DNA of 64,000 bases from positions 186,001-250,000 of the forward strand of contig CAWCJC010000009.1 in assembly GCA_963795835.1 (NCBI GenBank). Reading direction: 5' to 3'. Both the position numbers and the translations under genes were made by a program. Of the stretch, positions 8,410 to 17,227 are shown in pieces (positions within the stretch are counted from its first letter, which is position 1; each line of letters opens with the position of its first letter). The stretch comes from JALYXI01 sp963795835 (GTDB lineage Bacteria; Acidobacteriota; Terriglobia; Bryobacterales; Bryobacteraceae). Under the pieces are notes generated by a model. That model made no database searches. It was not told the origin of the DNA and saw only the letters and a program-made list of their open reading frames with translations.

Positions 8410-9903
8410 GGGTGTTCCGGCTCCCAGCTCTTCGCGCGGGCCAGTGCGTGGCCCCAACGGGAGCGCAGCCGTTGAGCTTCGCTCGCCGGCATCAGGGGTT
8501 CAAAGCGCTTGTCGACGCGCCATTGCGTGGCAATCTCGTCCTGGTCTCGCCAGAAGCCTACGGCGAGCCCCGCCAGATAGGCCGCGCCCAGCGCCGTGGT
8601 TTCCGTGACCGCCGGACGGATCACGGGAGTTTGGAGAATGTCGGCTTGGAACTGCATCAGCAGGTCGTTCTGGCAGGCGCCGCCATCCACCCGCAATTCC
8701 GGGACCGGCACACCGGCATCGGAACGCATAGCGTCAAGAACGTCGGCTACTTGATAGGCGATGGATTCTAGCGCGGCTCGGGCAATGTGGCCGGCGGTGG
8801 ACCCTCGGGTAAGTCCGGCGATCGTACCGCGCGCATACGCATCCCAGTGCGGAGCGCCCAGGCCGGCAAAGGCGGGAACCAGGAAGACTCCGCCGTTATC
8901 GGAGACGGTCTTGGCCAGCGGTTCGACGTCGGCCGAGGCGCGGATCAGCCCGAGTCCGTCACGAAGCCATTGGACGACAGCGCCTCCGATGAAGATGCTG
9001 CCTTCGAGCGCGTAAGTGGTTTGTCCCTTTACCTGCCACGCCAGCGTGCTGAGCAGGCGGGCTGTCGAAGGCTTCGCTTCCGGGCCGGTGTTCTGCAGCA
9101 GGAAGCAGCCGGTGCCGTAAGTGCACTTGGTTTGGCCTGCGTTGTAGCAGGCTTGTCCGAAGAGGGCGGCATGTTGATCGCCCGCAATGCCGGCGATGGG
9201 GACCTCCTCCAAGCCGAGCGTCGTCGTAATCGGCCCATAGATCTCGCTTGAGGAGCGGATCTCCGGAAGGACTTGGCGAGGTATGCGGAACAGCTGCAGC
9301 AGCTCGTCGTCCCATTGGTTGGTGCCGATGTTGTAGAGCATCGTTCGGGATGCGTTGGTAGCATCCGTCACGTGAAGCTTGCCGCTCGTGAGATTCCAGA
9401 TCAACCAGGAATCGATCGTTCCGAAAGCCAGCTTGCCTGCTTCCGCATCGGCGCGGGCGTTGGGTACGTTGTCCAGAATCCAGGCGATCTTGGTCGCGGA
9501 GAAGTAGGCGTCGATCAGCAACCCGGTACGCTGCTGAATCATCCGTTCGTGGCCCTCGTGCCGAAGCCGGTCACAAGTGCCGGCCGTGCGCCGGTCCTGC
9601 CATACGATTGCATGGTGGATCGGCTGGCCGGTTTCGCGATTCCACACCACGGTGGTCTCGCGTTGGTTGGTGATGCCGATGCGCGGAGATGTCCCTGGGC
9701 CGGAGATTGGCTTTCCCGAGCGCCTCGATCGCGACCGAGAATTGGCTGCTCCAGATTTCCTGGGCATCGTGTTCCACCCAGCCGGGCTGGGGATAAATCT
9801 GCGCATGTTCGCGCTGTGCCACCGCTGCAATGGCGCCGGAATGATCGAAGACAAGAGCTCGCGAGCTGGTTGTACCCTGGTCCAGGGCTAGTATGTAAGA
9901 CAC
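8406..9903 (-). CDS. glpK: Glycerol kinase, frameshifted at about 9681
   Basis: Phosphorylates glycerol to glycerol 3-phosphate for GlpD. The N-terminus is canonical (MSYILALDQGTTSSRALVFD, from 9903) and runs to LRPRDIS; the family sequence then continues in the next frame as IGITNQRETTVVWNRETG. One surplus base at about 9681 accounts for this: removing it restores a 498-residue kinase of normal length with the FGGY signatures downstream (GIAGDQHAALFGQ, GGVFLVPAFAGLGAPHWD). Either a sequencing insertion or a recent inactivating mutation. Since the downstream part is perfectly conserved and glpD is intact, an error is more likely. Confidence 0.92.
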
Positions 9904-9956
9904 GCGATCCCTAGTAGATCAGATTCTTGTCCCCCGGGCCATGCTTGGGAGAAGTT

Positions 9957-10229
9957 CTAATATCGGTCGTAGCGATGTTCGTAAGATCGATCATCGTACC
10001 GGTTGTCAGAGTACCGGTGCTGGCGCTGCCACCGGAGCCGCTCCTGCCGTTCCCGCCATTCCCGGCGCTCGCGGGCTTCCCGTGCTTCCCGTGCTTCGTG
10101 TTCTTCGTGCTCGGAGAAGCGATTGTAGCCGTAGTTGTTGTAGTAACGTTCCTGTGCCTGGGCCGCGGGGGGCACCAATGCGAAAGCCGCCGCCAGAACT
10201 GCTGTTCCTACTGCCATGTTTTTGAACAT
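9957..10229 (-). CDS. Small secreted Arg/Glu/Tyr-rich protein
   Basis: 90 residues from the ATG at 10229, which is preceded by a GAGGG ribosome-binding site. A signal peptide (MFKNMAVGTAVLAAAFALVPPAAQAQ) is followed by a low-complexity tail made almost only of Arg, Glu, Tyr, His, Asn and Trp: HEEHEAREAREARERREWRE, then repeated RYDDRSY-like units. No family can be assigned. Similar short exported charge-rich proteins with RY repeats occur in many Acidobacteriota and Proteobacteria; a role at the envelope is only a guess. Confidence 0.7.
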   Translation of the reverse strand: MFKNMAVGTAVLAAAFALVPPAAQAQERYYNNYGYNRFSEHEEHEAREAREARERREWRERQERLRWQRQHRYSDNRYDDRSYEHRYDRY

Positions 10230-10293
10230 CGAAGTAACCCTCTGCCTATATAGACCCAGGCAGTGGCCGGAAGGATACCGGCATGAAGCGGTT

Positions 10294-11589
10294 TTAAGCA
10301 TCCTTGGGATGGACCCAAGGTTTACGATAAGGGCGAGTCTCCAGTTTCAAGGCTTCTGGATCGTTCGCTCCCACTTTGATCGAGCGCCCCAGTTTCAGGG
10401 CGTTGTTCGCCATGATGCACGTGGCGGTTGAGATGTAGCCTTGTTCGATATCGGCGACCGGTTTCGTCCGCTTATCCATTGCCTGGAGTAAGTCGGCCAT
10501 GTGGTGGCGAATCGCGGGCGCCACGTGTTTCTCCAGGTCCTTCTCTGTTTTGTCTACAGGGAATTCTTCAAGCTCGTATTTCACGTCGCGGTGAATGGTT
10601 TCCTTGCCGGCCGTAAAGTCGTAACCATAGACTCCGGCCTTCAGGGTTCCTTTGTCGCCATAGAAAGTGGCGCCCCAGGAATACTTCGGGTCGGGCGCGT
10701 CACCCCAGCTGCGATGCTGCCAGATCACCTTCACCTTGCCGTAATCGAAGGTGCAGGTTTGGGTGTCGGTGATGTTGGCCTTGCTGGTCTTATCCACCAG
10801 GATGCCGCCGGTGGAGCTGATCGTCTCGGGCCAGCCGAGATCCATCATCCAGCGGACCATGTCGAGCATATGGATACACATGTCGCCGACAATGCCGTTG
10901 CCGTACTCCATGAACGCGCGCCAGGTGCGCGGATGCACCAGGCTGTTGTAGGGACGCATGGGCGCGGGTCCGGTCCACATCTCGTAATCGAGGTTGGCGG
11001 GCGGCGCCGTATCGGGTGGATTTGCCGTTGCGCGCATATGGTAATAACAGTTGATTTCGACCAGGCCGATGGTGCCGAGTTTTCCCGCTTTGACAATGTC
11101 ATTGCGGGCTTCCACCAGATGCGGTGTACTCCGCCGCTGCGTTCCCACCTGCACCACCCGGTTATACTTGCGGGCGGCCGCCAGCATCGCCCTCCCCTCA
11201 GCGACATCGACGCTGATTGGTTTCTGGCAATAGAGATCCGCGCCGGCTTTCATGGCGGCTATCGCGGTAAGGGCATGCCAGTGATCGGGTGTGGCAATCT
11301 CGATCAGGTCCAGATCGCGTTCCTTGAGCATGTCGCGGTAATCGGCATAGACGCGCGGGCGCTTCTTCGATTGCTGGCGTTGGGCCACCATGTCCGCGCA
11401 GTTGTTGAGCATCACGCTATCCACGTCGCAGAGCGAAACCACTTCTACGGGAGCGATCTGGAGCAGGCGGAACAGATCCGATTTGCCATACCAGCCGCAA
11501 CCGATCATGCCGACCCGGCGGGGTTTGGAATCCGCCGCGTAAGCGAGACCAGCGAGAGCGCTGGAGGAGAGAAAGGCGCGTCGATTCAT
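10294..11589 (-). CDS. Tat-exported Gfo/Idh/MocA family oxidoreductase
   Basis: 431 residues starting MNRRAFLSSSALAGLAYA, a twin-arginine-like export signal. A Rossmann domain follows (RVGMIGCGWYGKSDLFRL) with the family motif CQKPISVD in the place of EKP, where the Lys is catalytic, and GDMCIHMLDMVRWMMDLGWP, which contains the DxxxH-type active-site arrangement. The family oxidises or reduces sugars, cyclitols and related compounds with NAD(P); exported members with this GxxVDK-rich C-terminal part are abundant in Acidobacteriota and Planctomycetes and are tied to sugar turnover. The substrate cannot be read from the sequence. Confidence 0.9.
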   Translation of the reverse strand: MNRRAFLSSSALAGLAYAADSKPRRVGMIGCGWYGKSDLFRLLQIAPVEVVSLCDVDSVMLNNCADMVAQRQQSKKRPRVYADYRDMLKERDLDLIEIATPDHWHALTAIAAMKAGADLYCQKPISVDVAEGRAMLAAARKYNRVVQVGTQRRSTPHLVEARNDIVKAGKLGTIGLVEINCYYHMRATANPPDTAPPANLDYEMWTGPAPMRPYNSLVHPRTWRAFMEYGNGIVGDMCIHMLDMVRWMMDLGWPETISSTGGILVDKTSKANITDTQTCTFDYGKVKVIWQHRSWGDAPDPKYSWGATFYGDKGTLKAGVYGYDFTAGKETIHRDVKYELEEFPVDKTEKDLEKHVAPAIRHHMADLLQAMDKRTKPVADIEQGYISTATCIMANNALKLGRSIKVGANDPEALKLETRPYRKPWVHPKDA

Positions 11590-11689
11590 GGCTTGAGTAT
11601 ATGCGAGGGCTGCTTTGAGCTCTTCAGCCGCCCGGTAGGCGCCGGCGCGTCTTGGGAACTTTTGGGTGTTGGTTGGGTTCTTTATAGGA

Positions 11690-12705
11690 ATGAAGAGTAT
11701 CTGGTGCTTTGCGTTGGTTCTGGTGTGCGGGATGGCGCGGGCGCAGAGTGCTCCTGCTGCCGGTCTGCTGCCGGTTCTGTTGTCGTCTCGAGCGCGAACG
11801 CATTTCTCAGTTCGCTCACAGAGGAGCAACGGGCAAAGGTGCTGTTCGCGTTCGATGACCAGGCGCAAAGAGTTCGATGGTCGAACCTTCCGGTCGCGAT
11901 GGTGGCCCGCGCCGGTCTGAAGATGGGCGAGTTGAACCAGGCCCAGAAGAAAGCAGCGATGGAACTGCTGGCTTCTGCTTTGAGCAAGAGCGGTTATGAG
12001 AAAGTGCTGGCCATCATGGAAGGCGATGAGGTCCTGAAGAAAGGCGACAGCAGGGGTGGCGCCATGTTCGGGCGAGACCTGTTCTTCATCTCGTTCCTGG
12101 GCAAGCCTTCCGTCAGCGATCCGTGGATGCTTCAGTTCGGCGGCCATCACTTGGCGCTCAATCTCACGATGGTGGGGCGGGCGGGGATTCTGACTCCCAG
12201 CCTCACCGCCGCGCAGCCGGCGAAGTACACCGTGGACGGGAAAACCGTTCGTCCGTTAGGTGCGGAAAACGATAAGGCCTTCGCTCTGATCAATGCGCTC
12301 GACGAAGGACAGCGGAGCGAGGCAATCCTGAAGTACCGGGTAGCGGATCTGGTGCTTGGGCCTGGACAAGATGGTAAGACGATTCAGCCGGAAGGGCTTC
12401 CCGGGTCCAAGCTGAATGCCAGCCACCAGGCGATGCTGCTGGATTTGATCGGCGAGTGGGTAGGCATTGTGAACGATCAGGCCGCTGCCGCGCGAATGAC
12501 GGAAGTGAAGGCCAATATCGGGCAGACCTGGTTTGCGTGGAGTGGACCGACAACGAATGGATCGCCCGCCTACTACCGGATCCAAGGACCGACTCTGGTG
12601 ATCGAGTACGCGCCCCAGCCGTTGGGAGGCGACCCGACGATGCACATCCATACCATCTATCGCGACCCGACGAACGACTACGGCAAGAAGTCTATCGGGC
12701 ATTGA
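11690..12705 (+). CDS. Secreted DUF3500 family protein, frameshifted at 11757-11805
   Basis: The ATG at 11690 opens a good signal peptide (MKSIWCFALVLVCGMARAQS). The conserved DUF3500 domain (SSANAFLSSLTEEQRAKVLF, MQFGGHHLALN, PTMHIHTIYRDPTNDYG) continues in another frame, starting from about 11800, and runs to 12705. One base is missing (or two are extra) between 11757 and 11805; the repaired protein has about 338 residues. DUF3500 proteins have no established biochemical function. The stop codon overlaps the TTG start of the next gene, and in this genome the protein is therefore linked to the EF-hand/NicO metal genes. Confidence 0.82.
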
Positions 12706-13235
12706 AGCAAGTACTTGCGTTGGTGCTGCTGCTAGCGCCCGGAGCCGCTGCACATCGGCTGGACGAGTATCTGCAAGGCACGCTGATCGAGTTGAAGCGT
12801 GGTTCCATCGGAATCGAGCTTCAGTTGGTGCCGGGTGTGGCCGTGCTGCCCGCGGTCATGGCGGCGATCGATCTGGATCGGGACGGGCGGATCTCCGCGG
12901 CGGAAGAGCGGGCCTATGGAGAGCGCGTGCTGCGGGACCTGGAACTGCGAGTGGATGGCGCGGCCGTGAAGCTCTCGTTGGGGGAGGTACAGTTCCCTTC
13001 GCAAGACTCGCTGCATGAGGGACTCGGTCGCATTCGGATCACGATGCAGGCGAAGGCGAGCGGGCACTCGGTGCGTTTCGAGAACCGCCATTTGCCGCAA
13101 ATCAGCGTGTACTTGGTCAATTGCCTGGCGTCTCCCGGGGACGGCCTTACGGTGACGAAGCAGGTCAGGGATGAGGCTCAGGGATGGATCACGATCGAGT
13201 ACTCTTTCAGCCGTAAGATGAAGGGTGTTGAGTAG
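12702..13235 (+). CDS. Secreted EF-hand protein of the HupE/NicO gene context
   Basis: 177 residues; start is a TTG that overlaps the upstream stop (TTGA at 12702-12705). This choice gives a signal peptide LKQVLALVLLLAPGAAAHRL and the family-typical start of the mature protein HRLDEYLQGTLIELKRGSIGIEL. Residues 57-68 (DLDRDGRISAAE) form a perfect 12-residue EF-hand loop with D, D, D and E at positions 1, 3, 5 and 12, so calcium or another divalent metal is probably bound. The last 11 bases overlap the NicO-type exporter gene. Such proteins usually accompany HupE/UreJ or NicO transporters; a periplasmic metal-sensing or metal-handling role is inferred. Confidence 0.8.
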   Translation: MKQVLALVLLLAPGAAAHRLDEYLQGTLIELKRGSIGIELQLVPGVAVLPAVMAAIDLDRDGRISAAEERAYGERVLRDLELRVDGAAVKLSLGEVQFPSQDSLHEGLGRIRITMQAKASGHSVRFENRHLPQISVYLVNCLASPGDGLTVTKQVRDEAQGWITIEYSFSRKMKGVE

Positions 13236-14724
13236 ATTCGTAGGTACTGTTGTGTTGAAAGCTGCCGGAGCTCTGCTGCTCTTCGCCTGCCTGCTGGGTG
13301 CGCACCCGATGGGCAACTTCAGCGTGAATCACTACACGCGAATCGACGTGGGCCAGCCGGAAACGCATGTGCTGTTCGTGCTGGACCTGGCGGAGCTGCC
13401 GAGTTTCGAGCTGCTCCAGCAGTGGAGGCTACAGGCCTCCAGTCCGCGCGAGGAGTTAACGAAGAAGGCGATTGCGGAAGCAAAGCTCTGGGCGCGCTCG
13501 CTGCGGTTCACCGCGAATGGGAAGCAGGTGACGCCGGTTTGGGTCGGCTCGGAACTGACGGTCACTGAGGGCGCCGGCAGCTTGCCGTCGCTTCGGATCA
13601 GTACGCGCCTGAACGTAGCGGCGGAACCCGGGACGCTCAAGTATTCCGATGGAACGTATCCGGATCGAACGGCAGGCTGGAAGGAAGTGGTCGTTCGTGG
13701 TCCGGGAGTGGAGAAGAGTTCGGTTGGAACCGTGGACAAGAGCCAGGGATTGACGGCCTATCCGCAGGATCCGACGCTTGCGCCGCCGCAGGACCTGACG
13801 GCGGAAGTGACGTGGAAGGGCGTTCCGGCAGTAACGGAAAGCAGGGGGCCGGGGTCGTCCTCCAGGCCAGCGATCAAGCCCACCGTGGCGGACCCGCATT
13901 CCATGGGGGAGGTGAAGCGCGGCGACTTTCTCTCCGAGGCGCTGAAGGGCAAAGAGATCGGGTTAGGCGTAGGACTGATCTGCGTAGCGGTTGCGTTCTG
14001 GTTTGGGGCGCTGCATGCACTTGAGCCAGGCCACGGGAAAACGATGGTGGCGGCGTACCTTGTAGGCGAACGGGGAACGCCCCGGCATGCGTTGCTGCTA
14101 GGCGGCATGGTCACGTTCACGCATACGGTCAGCGTGTTCGTTCTCGGGTTAGCAACCATGTTTCTCTCGCGGTACGTTATGGCGGATGTTCTCTCGAAAT
14201 GGCTGGGTGTGATTTCCGGGTTGACGATCGTGTGGGTTGGGGGGCTGCTGTTCTACCGCCGCCTCCACTCGCTAACAGTGGCAGGGCATAAGCACCATAG
14301 CCATCACCGGCATTCCCATACCCACAGCCGTTCGGGAGTAACCCACACGCACGGCGGCTCCACCCACAGCCATACCGTCGAAGCGGAGATATCCCTGAAG
14401 AACCTGATGGCACTGGGCGCAAGCGGCGGGCTGGTTCCTTGCCCTTCCGCGCTGGTGCTATTGCTGGCGGCGATATCCGTGGGGCGGATCGGGTTCGGGC
14501 TTCTGCTGCTGGTGAGCTTTAGCGTAGGGCTGGCCGTGGTACTGACGGCAACGGGATTGATTGTGCTTTACGCCAAGAGATTTCTGCCGGAAAGGAAGGA
14601 TCGGAAGCCGAGCACGCTGGCCAGCATTCTGCCGATCGCGTCAGCGGCCGTGATTACCGTGATTGGAATCGTGCTAACAGGAAATGCGCTCGGCCTCATT
14701 CCGGCGATCCGCTTTTTCGGCTAA
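13225..14724 (+). CDS. NicO/RcnA-type nickel-cobalt exporter with His-rich loop
   Basis: 499 residues. An N-terminal signal-like helix (~res 10-27) is followed by a ~200-residue periplasmic beta-rich domain (HPMGNFSVNHYTRIDV) related to the preceding EF-hand protein. The membrane part begins near residue 240 with the NicO signature LHALEPGHGKTMVAAYLVGE. A His-rich cytoplasmic or periplasmic loop (HKHHSHHRHSHTHSRS and HTHGGSTHSHT, ~res 354-385) is typical of nickel/cobalt exporters, and a second block of three helices ends the protein. Probably pumps Ni2+ or Co2+ out; substrate is inferred. The GTG start at 13225 overlaps the upstream gene by 11 bases. Confidence 0.88.
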   Translation: MLSRFVGTVVLKAAGALLLFACLLGAHPMGNFSVNHYTRIDVGQPETHVLFVLDLAELPSFELLQQWRLQASSPREELTKKAIAEAKLWARSLRFTANGKQVTPVWVGSELTVTEGAGSLPSLRISTRLNVAAEPGTLKYSDGTYPDRTAGWKEVVVRGPGVEKSSVGTVDKSQGLTAYPQDPTLAPPQDLTAEVTWKGVPAVTESRGPGSSSRPAIKPTVADPHSMGEVKRGDFLSEALKGKEIGLGVGLICVAVAFWFGALHALEPGHGKTMVAAYLVGERGTPRHALLLGGMVTFTHTVSVFVLGLATMFLSRYVMADVLSKWLGVISGLTIVWVGGLLFYRRLHSLTVAGHKHHSHHRHSHTHSRSGVTHTHGGSTHSHTVEAEISLKNLMALGASGGLVPCPSALVLLLAAISVGRIGFGLLLLVSFSVGLAVVLTATGLIVLYAKRFLPERKDRKPSTLASILPIASAAVITVIGIVLTGNALGLIPAIRFFG

Positions 14725-14747
14725 GGGGGCGCAGGTTAAACTCCTGT

Positions 14748-14927
14748 ATGGCCTCTGAGAAGGAGTTGATGGACCGCATCCGCGAACTGGAGGAACAGAA
14801 CAGTTTGCTTCAGGACAAGCTGGATGAAATCTGGTCGGTGCTGGCGTCTGAATACGAGACGGAAGAAGAGGCACTCGTGCAGATTATGCCTTCCGATGCA
14901 GGCGGGTCCAAGCAAAAACCGCAATAA
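14748..14927 (+). CDS. Small coiled-coil protein
   Basis: A 59-residue frame starting with ATG 23 bases after the NicO stop: KELMDRIRELEEQNSLLQDK forms two to three clear heptads, followed by an acidic segment SEYETEEEA and a Lys/Gln tail. The heptad pattern and acidic tail look protein-coding, and small helical proteins of this kind are found in Acidobacteriota. Its last 44 bases overlap the 3' end of dedA on the other strand. Function unknown; real gene likely but not certain. Confidence 0.6.
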   Translation: MASEKELMDRIRELEEQNSLLQDKLDEIWSVLASEYETEEEALVQIMPSDAGGSKQKPQ

Positions 14928-15447
14928 CGATCCCCGCGGCGGCAACAAAGAAGCCCGCGTGCAGGTAGCGGGCCCAGCGTTCCCACTGGTCACCCACGAA
15001 ATAGCCAAGAGCCAGGAATGCCGCGGCCCAGAAGCATCCGCCTGAATAGGCGTACACGGTGAAGCGGGGAAACGGCATCTTTGCAATGCCGGCCGCCAGA
15101 GCCGTGAAATGGCGGACGCCAACAATGAAGTAACCGAAGAAGAGGGTCCAGGCGCCGTAGCGGGCGAAATAGTCGTCGACCAGCTCCAGGTATTTGGGGG
15201 GAACGCGGCGCAACACCATGGGGAGGCCAATGCGCCCCAGCAGGTAGCTGAGAGTGATTCCGCAGAGGCTGCCCGCAAAGGCGGCGAGGAGAGCCGAAGG
15301 CCACACCAGGGTGCCGCGATGGACCAGAATGCCTGCGACTACCAGGATGGTTTCATCGGGAATGAGCGGGCCGACAATGCCCATCATCAGCAACCCGAAG
15401 ATGGCCAGATACCCGTATTGCGCGAGGAAGTGCTCGGCCCAAGGCAT
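14884..15447 (-). CDS. DedA family membrane protein
   Basis: 187 residues with four to five membrane segments. The family signatures are present: a glycine-rich segment PLIPDETILVVAGIL near residues 28-42, and the DedA motif FFGYFIVGVRHFTALAAGIAKMPFPRF with the conserved Arg and Gly. DedA proteins are polytopic inner-membrane proteins; characterised members act as undecaprenyl-phosphate or phospholipid flippases. The start lies 3 bases downstream of the pyrF stop, so dedA is the last gene of a selD-pyrF-dedA unit. Confidence 0.9.
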   Translation of the reverse strand: MPWAEHFLAQYGYLAIFGLLMMGIVGPLIPDETILVVAGILVHRGTLVWPSALLAAFAGSLCGITLSYLLGRIGLPMVLRRVPPKYLELVDDYFARYGAWTLFFGYFIVGVRHFTALAAGIAKMPFPRFTVYAYSGGCFWAAAFLALGYFVGDQWERWARYLHAGFFVAAAGIVIAVFAWTRLHRKA

Positions 15448-15450
15448 TCG

Positions 15451-16143
15451 TCAGGCAATTTCGTCGCGGATCTGGAGAACAGCCCGAAGGGGGTCGCTCG
15501 CACGCGTGACCTGGCGGCCGATGACGAGGTAGTCGGCGCCGTCGCGCAAGGCTTCCGCCGGTGTGGCGACGCGTTTCTGATCCCCGGTGCTTGCTCCCGG
15601 CGAGCGGACTCCGGGCGTGACGATGAGCATCTCCGGACCGGCGAGTTCGCGGACGGCCCGAGCTTCAAGAGGAGAGGCGACAACTCCAGAAACGCCCGCG
15701 GCTTTGGCATTCTTAACGCGCAACGCTACCAGGTCCGCAACAGCGCAGGGATAACCCAAATCCGCGAGATCAGCGTGATCGAAGCTGGTGAGAACGGTGA
15801 TGGCGAGCAGTTGCAGGGGGCTCGATCCGGCACCCTCAACAGCAGCCCGCAGAATGGCGGCTGAGCCGTGGACCGATAGAAGCTGCACCTGGGTTTGCGC
15901 AACCTGCGCGACCGCGCGTTTCACAGTCTCGCCGATGTCGTAGAACTTCATATCCAGGAACACCTGGTGGCCTTCGCCGGTGAGTTCACGGACGAAATCC
16001 ATGCCTGCCGAGGCATAGAGTTCCATCCCCACCTTGAAGAAGCGGACTTCCGGCGCGAGTCTGCGGACTAAGGCGCGGGCTTCCTCCACGCTTTCGAGAT
16101 CAAGAGCGACGATCAAGGGATCGTGGCGGGTTTCGTCAGACAA
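15451..16143 (-). CDS. pyrF: Orotidine 5'-phosphate decarboxylase
   Basis: 230 residues. Converts OMP to UMP in pyrimidine synthesis. The catalytic array D64-x-K66-x-x-D69 (DMKFYDIGET) is intact, and the phosphate-binding end GVRSPGAS...RVATPAEAL...VIGRQVTRASDP is complete. I place the start at TTG 16143 (LSDETRHDPLIVALD), because an AAGGA ribosome-binding site lies eight bases before it inside the end of selD; the frame is open for 17 more codons without homology. The gene overlaps selD by eight bases. Confidence 0.93.
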   Translation of the reverse strand: MSDETRHDPLIVALDLESVEEARALVRRLAPEVRFFKVGMELYASAGMDFVRELTGEGHQVFLDMKFYDIGETVKRAVAQVAQTQVQLLSVHGSAAILRAAVEGAGSSPLQLLAITVLTSFDHADLADLGYPCAVADLVALRVKNAKAAGVSGVVASPLEARAVRELAGPEMLIVTPGVRSPGASTGDQKRVATPAEALRDGADYLVIGRQVTRASDPLRAVLQIRDEIA

Positions 16144-17147
16144 GATGGATATCCTTTTCGGTTCTGCCGATGACGCGGCCGATTGTGTGGCCAAGATTCA
16201 TCCGTTCGGCATCTTGGGGATGCATGGCGATGAGCAGGCCCCCGGAGGTTTGTGGGTCGTAGAGAAGGGCTTCCATCTCCGGGGAAAGCACGTAGTTCGT
16301 GGTGATATGAGGGGAGACGAACTCGCGGTTCCGATTAAGGCCGCCGGGCAGGGCTCCGGCTGTTGCGTATTCCAGCGCGCCCGGTAGAACGCGGAGAAGG
16401 CCTGGTTCGATCTCAAGAGTAACGTTACTTGCCTTCGCCATTTCGCGCGCATGTCCCAGGAGACCGAAACCGGTCACGTCCGTGCAGGCGTTCGTCCGTA
16501 ACGAGAGCATCTCTTCACAAGCTGCGCGGTTGAGTTGCAGCATGCTTTGAATCGAAGCGTCGACATCGTCCTTTCTCGCCAGACCGCGTTTCAAGCGCGG
16601 TGGCGACGATGCCGGTGCCAAGCGGTTTGGTAAGAACAAGGGCGTCGCCTTCCCGCGCTCCGGCATTGGTCAGGATCCTGGCCGGATGAATCGTCCCTGT
16701 AATGGAGTAGCCGAACTTGATCTCTTCATCGGCCACGCTGTGTCCGCCCAGGAGCACAGCACCGGCTTCATGGATCTTTGATGCCCCGCCCTTTAGGATC
16801 TCTTCCAGGTCGTCCAAGTCGCCCGCCGCCGGCCATGCCAGGATGCTGAGCGCCGTGACGGGCTTGCCGCCCATGGCGTAAACATCGCTGAGTGCGTTGG
16901 CCGCGGCTATGGCTCCAAACGTATAGGGGTCGTCCACGATCGGCGTGAAGAAATCGAGCGTCTGGACGAGCGCGAGCTCGGGCGTGAGTTGAAACACACC
17001 GGCGTCATCCGAGGTGTCGAAGCCGACCAGAAGATTCGGGTTCGCCACGCGCGGGATTTGCTTCAGAACGCGATCCAGTACCTCCGGACCTAGTTTGGCC
17101 GCTCAACCGGCGGCTTTTACGCGCGCCGTCAGGTTTCCTTGGGACAT
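16136..17147 (-). CDS. selD: Selenide, water dikinase; selenoprotein with in-frame UGA; frameshifted at about 16593
   Basis: Makes selenophosphate from selenide and ATP, the selenium donor for Sec-tRNA and for selenouridine. From ATG 17147 the frame reads MSQGNLTARVKAAG, then TGA at 17105-17103, then AAKLGPEVLDRVLKQIPRVANPNLLVGFD. The UGA sits exactly where SelD proteins have their catalytic Cys or Sec, so residue 15 is predicted to be selenocysteine. The rest matches SelD: DDAGVF, ALSDVYAMGGKPVTALSILAWP, GGHSV, TDVTGFGLLGHA, DPQTSGGLLIAM. A single surplus base in the A pair at 16593-16594 breaks the frame between GTGIVATAL and KRGLARKDDVD; without it the protein has 336 residues, the normal length. 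A start at GTG 17048 would lack the catalytic residue. Confidence 0.93.
17072..17105 (-). promoter_or_regulatory. Sec UGA and candidate bacterial SECIS hairpin of selD
   Basis: UGA occupies 17105-17103. Twelve bases later, 17090-17072 reads GGTCCGG-AGGTA-CTGGATC: a 7-base-pair stem (with two G-U pairs) closed by an AGGUA loop. The GGU in the loop lies 20 bases after the UGA. Bacterial SECIS hairpins recognised by SelB have a GGU-type apical loop roughly 16-37 bases after the UGA, so both sequence and spacing fit. Confidence 0.75.
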
Positions 17148-17227
17148 TGTCTCTATAATCAAGTATCCATGAACGTTCCCGGACGATCACGGTCCTGAGA
17201 CATCAATTTATTGCAAGGGAGGTATTC

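Noticed and set aside
10501..11690. Very long plus-strand frame running into the DUF3500 domain without interruption
   Set aside because: The upstream part is antisense to the Gfo/Idh/MocA gene. The true N-terminus is the signal peptide in another frame at 11690, so a frameshift is the better explanation than a giant fusion.
16136..17048. Programmed frameshifting in selD and other interrupted genes
   Set aside because: No slippery heptamer with downstream structure at the break points, and the same kind of break occurs in ten unrelated genes.
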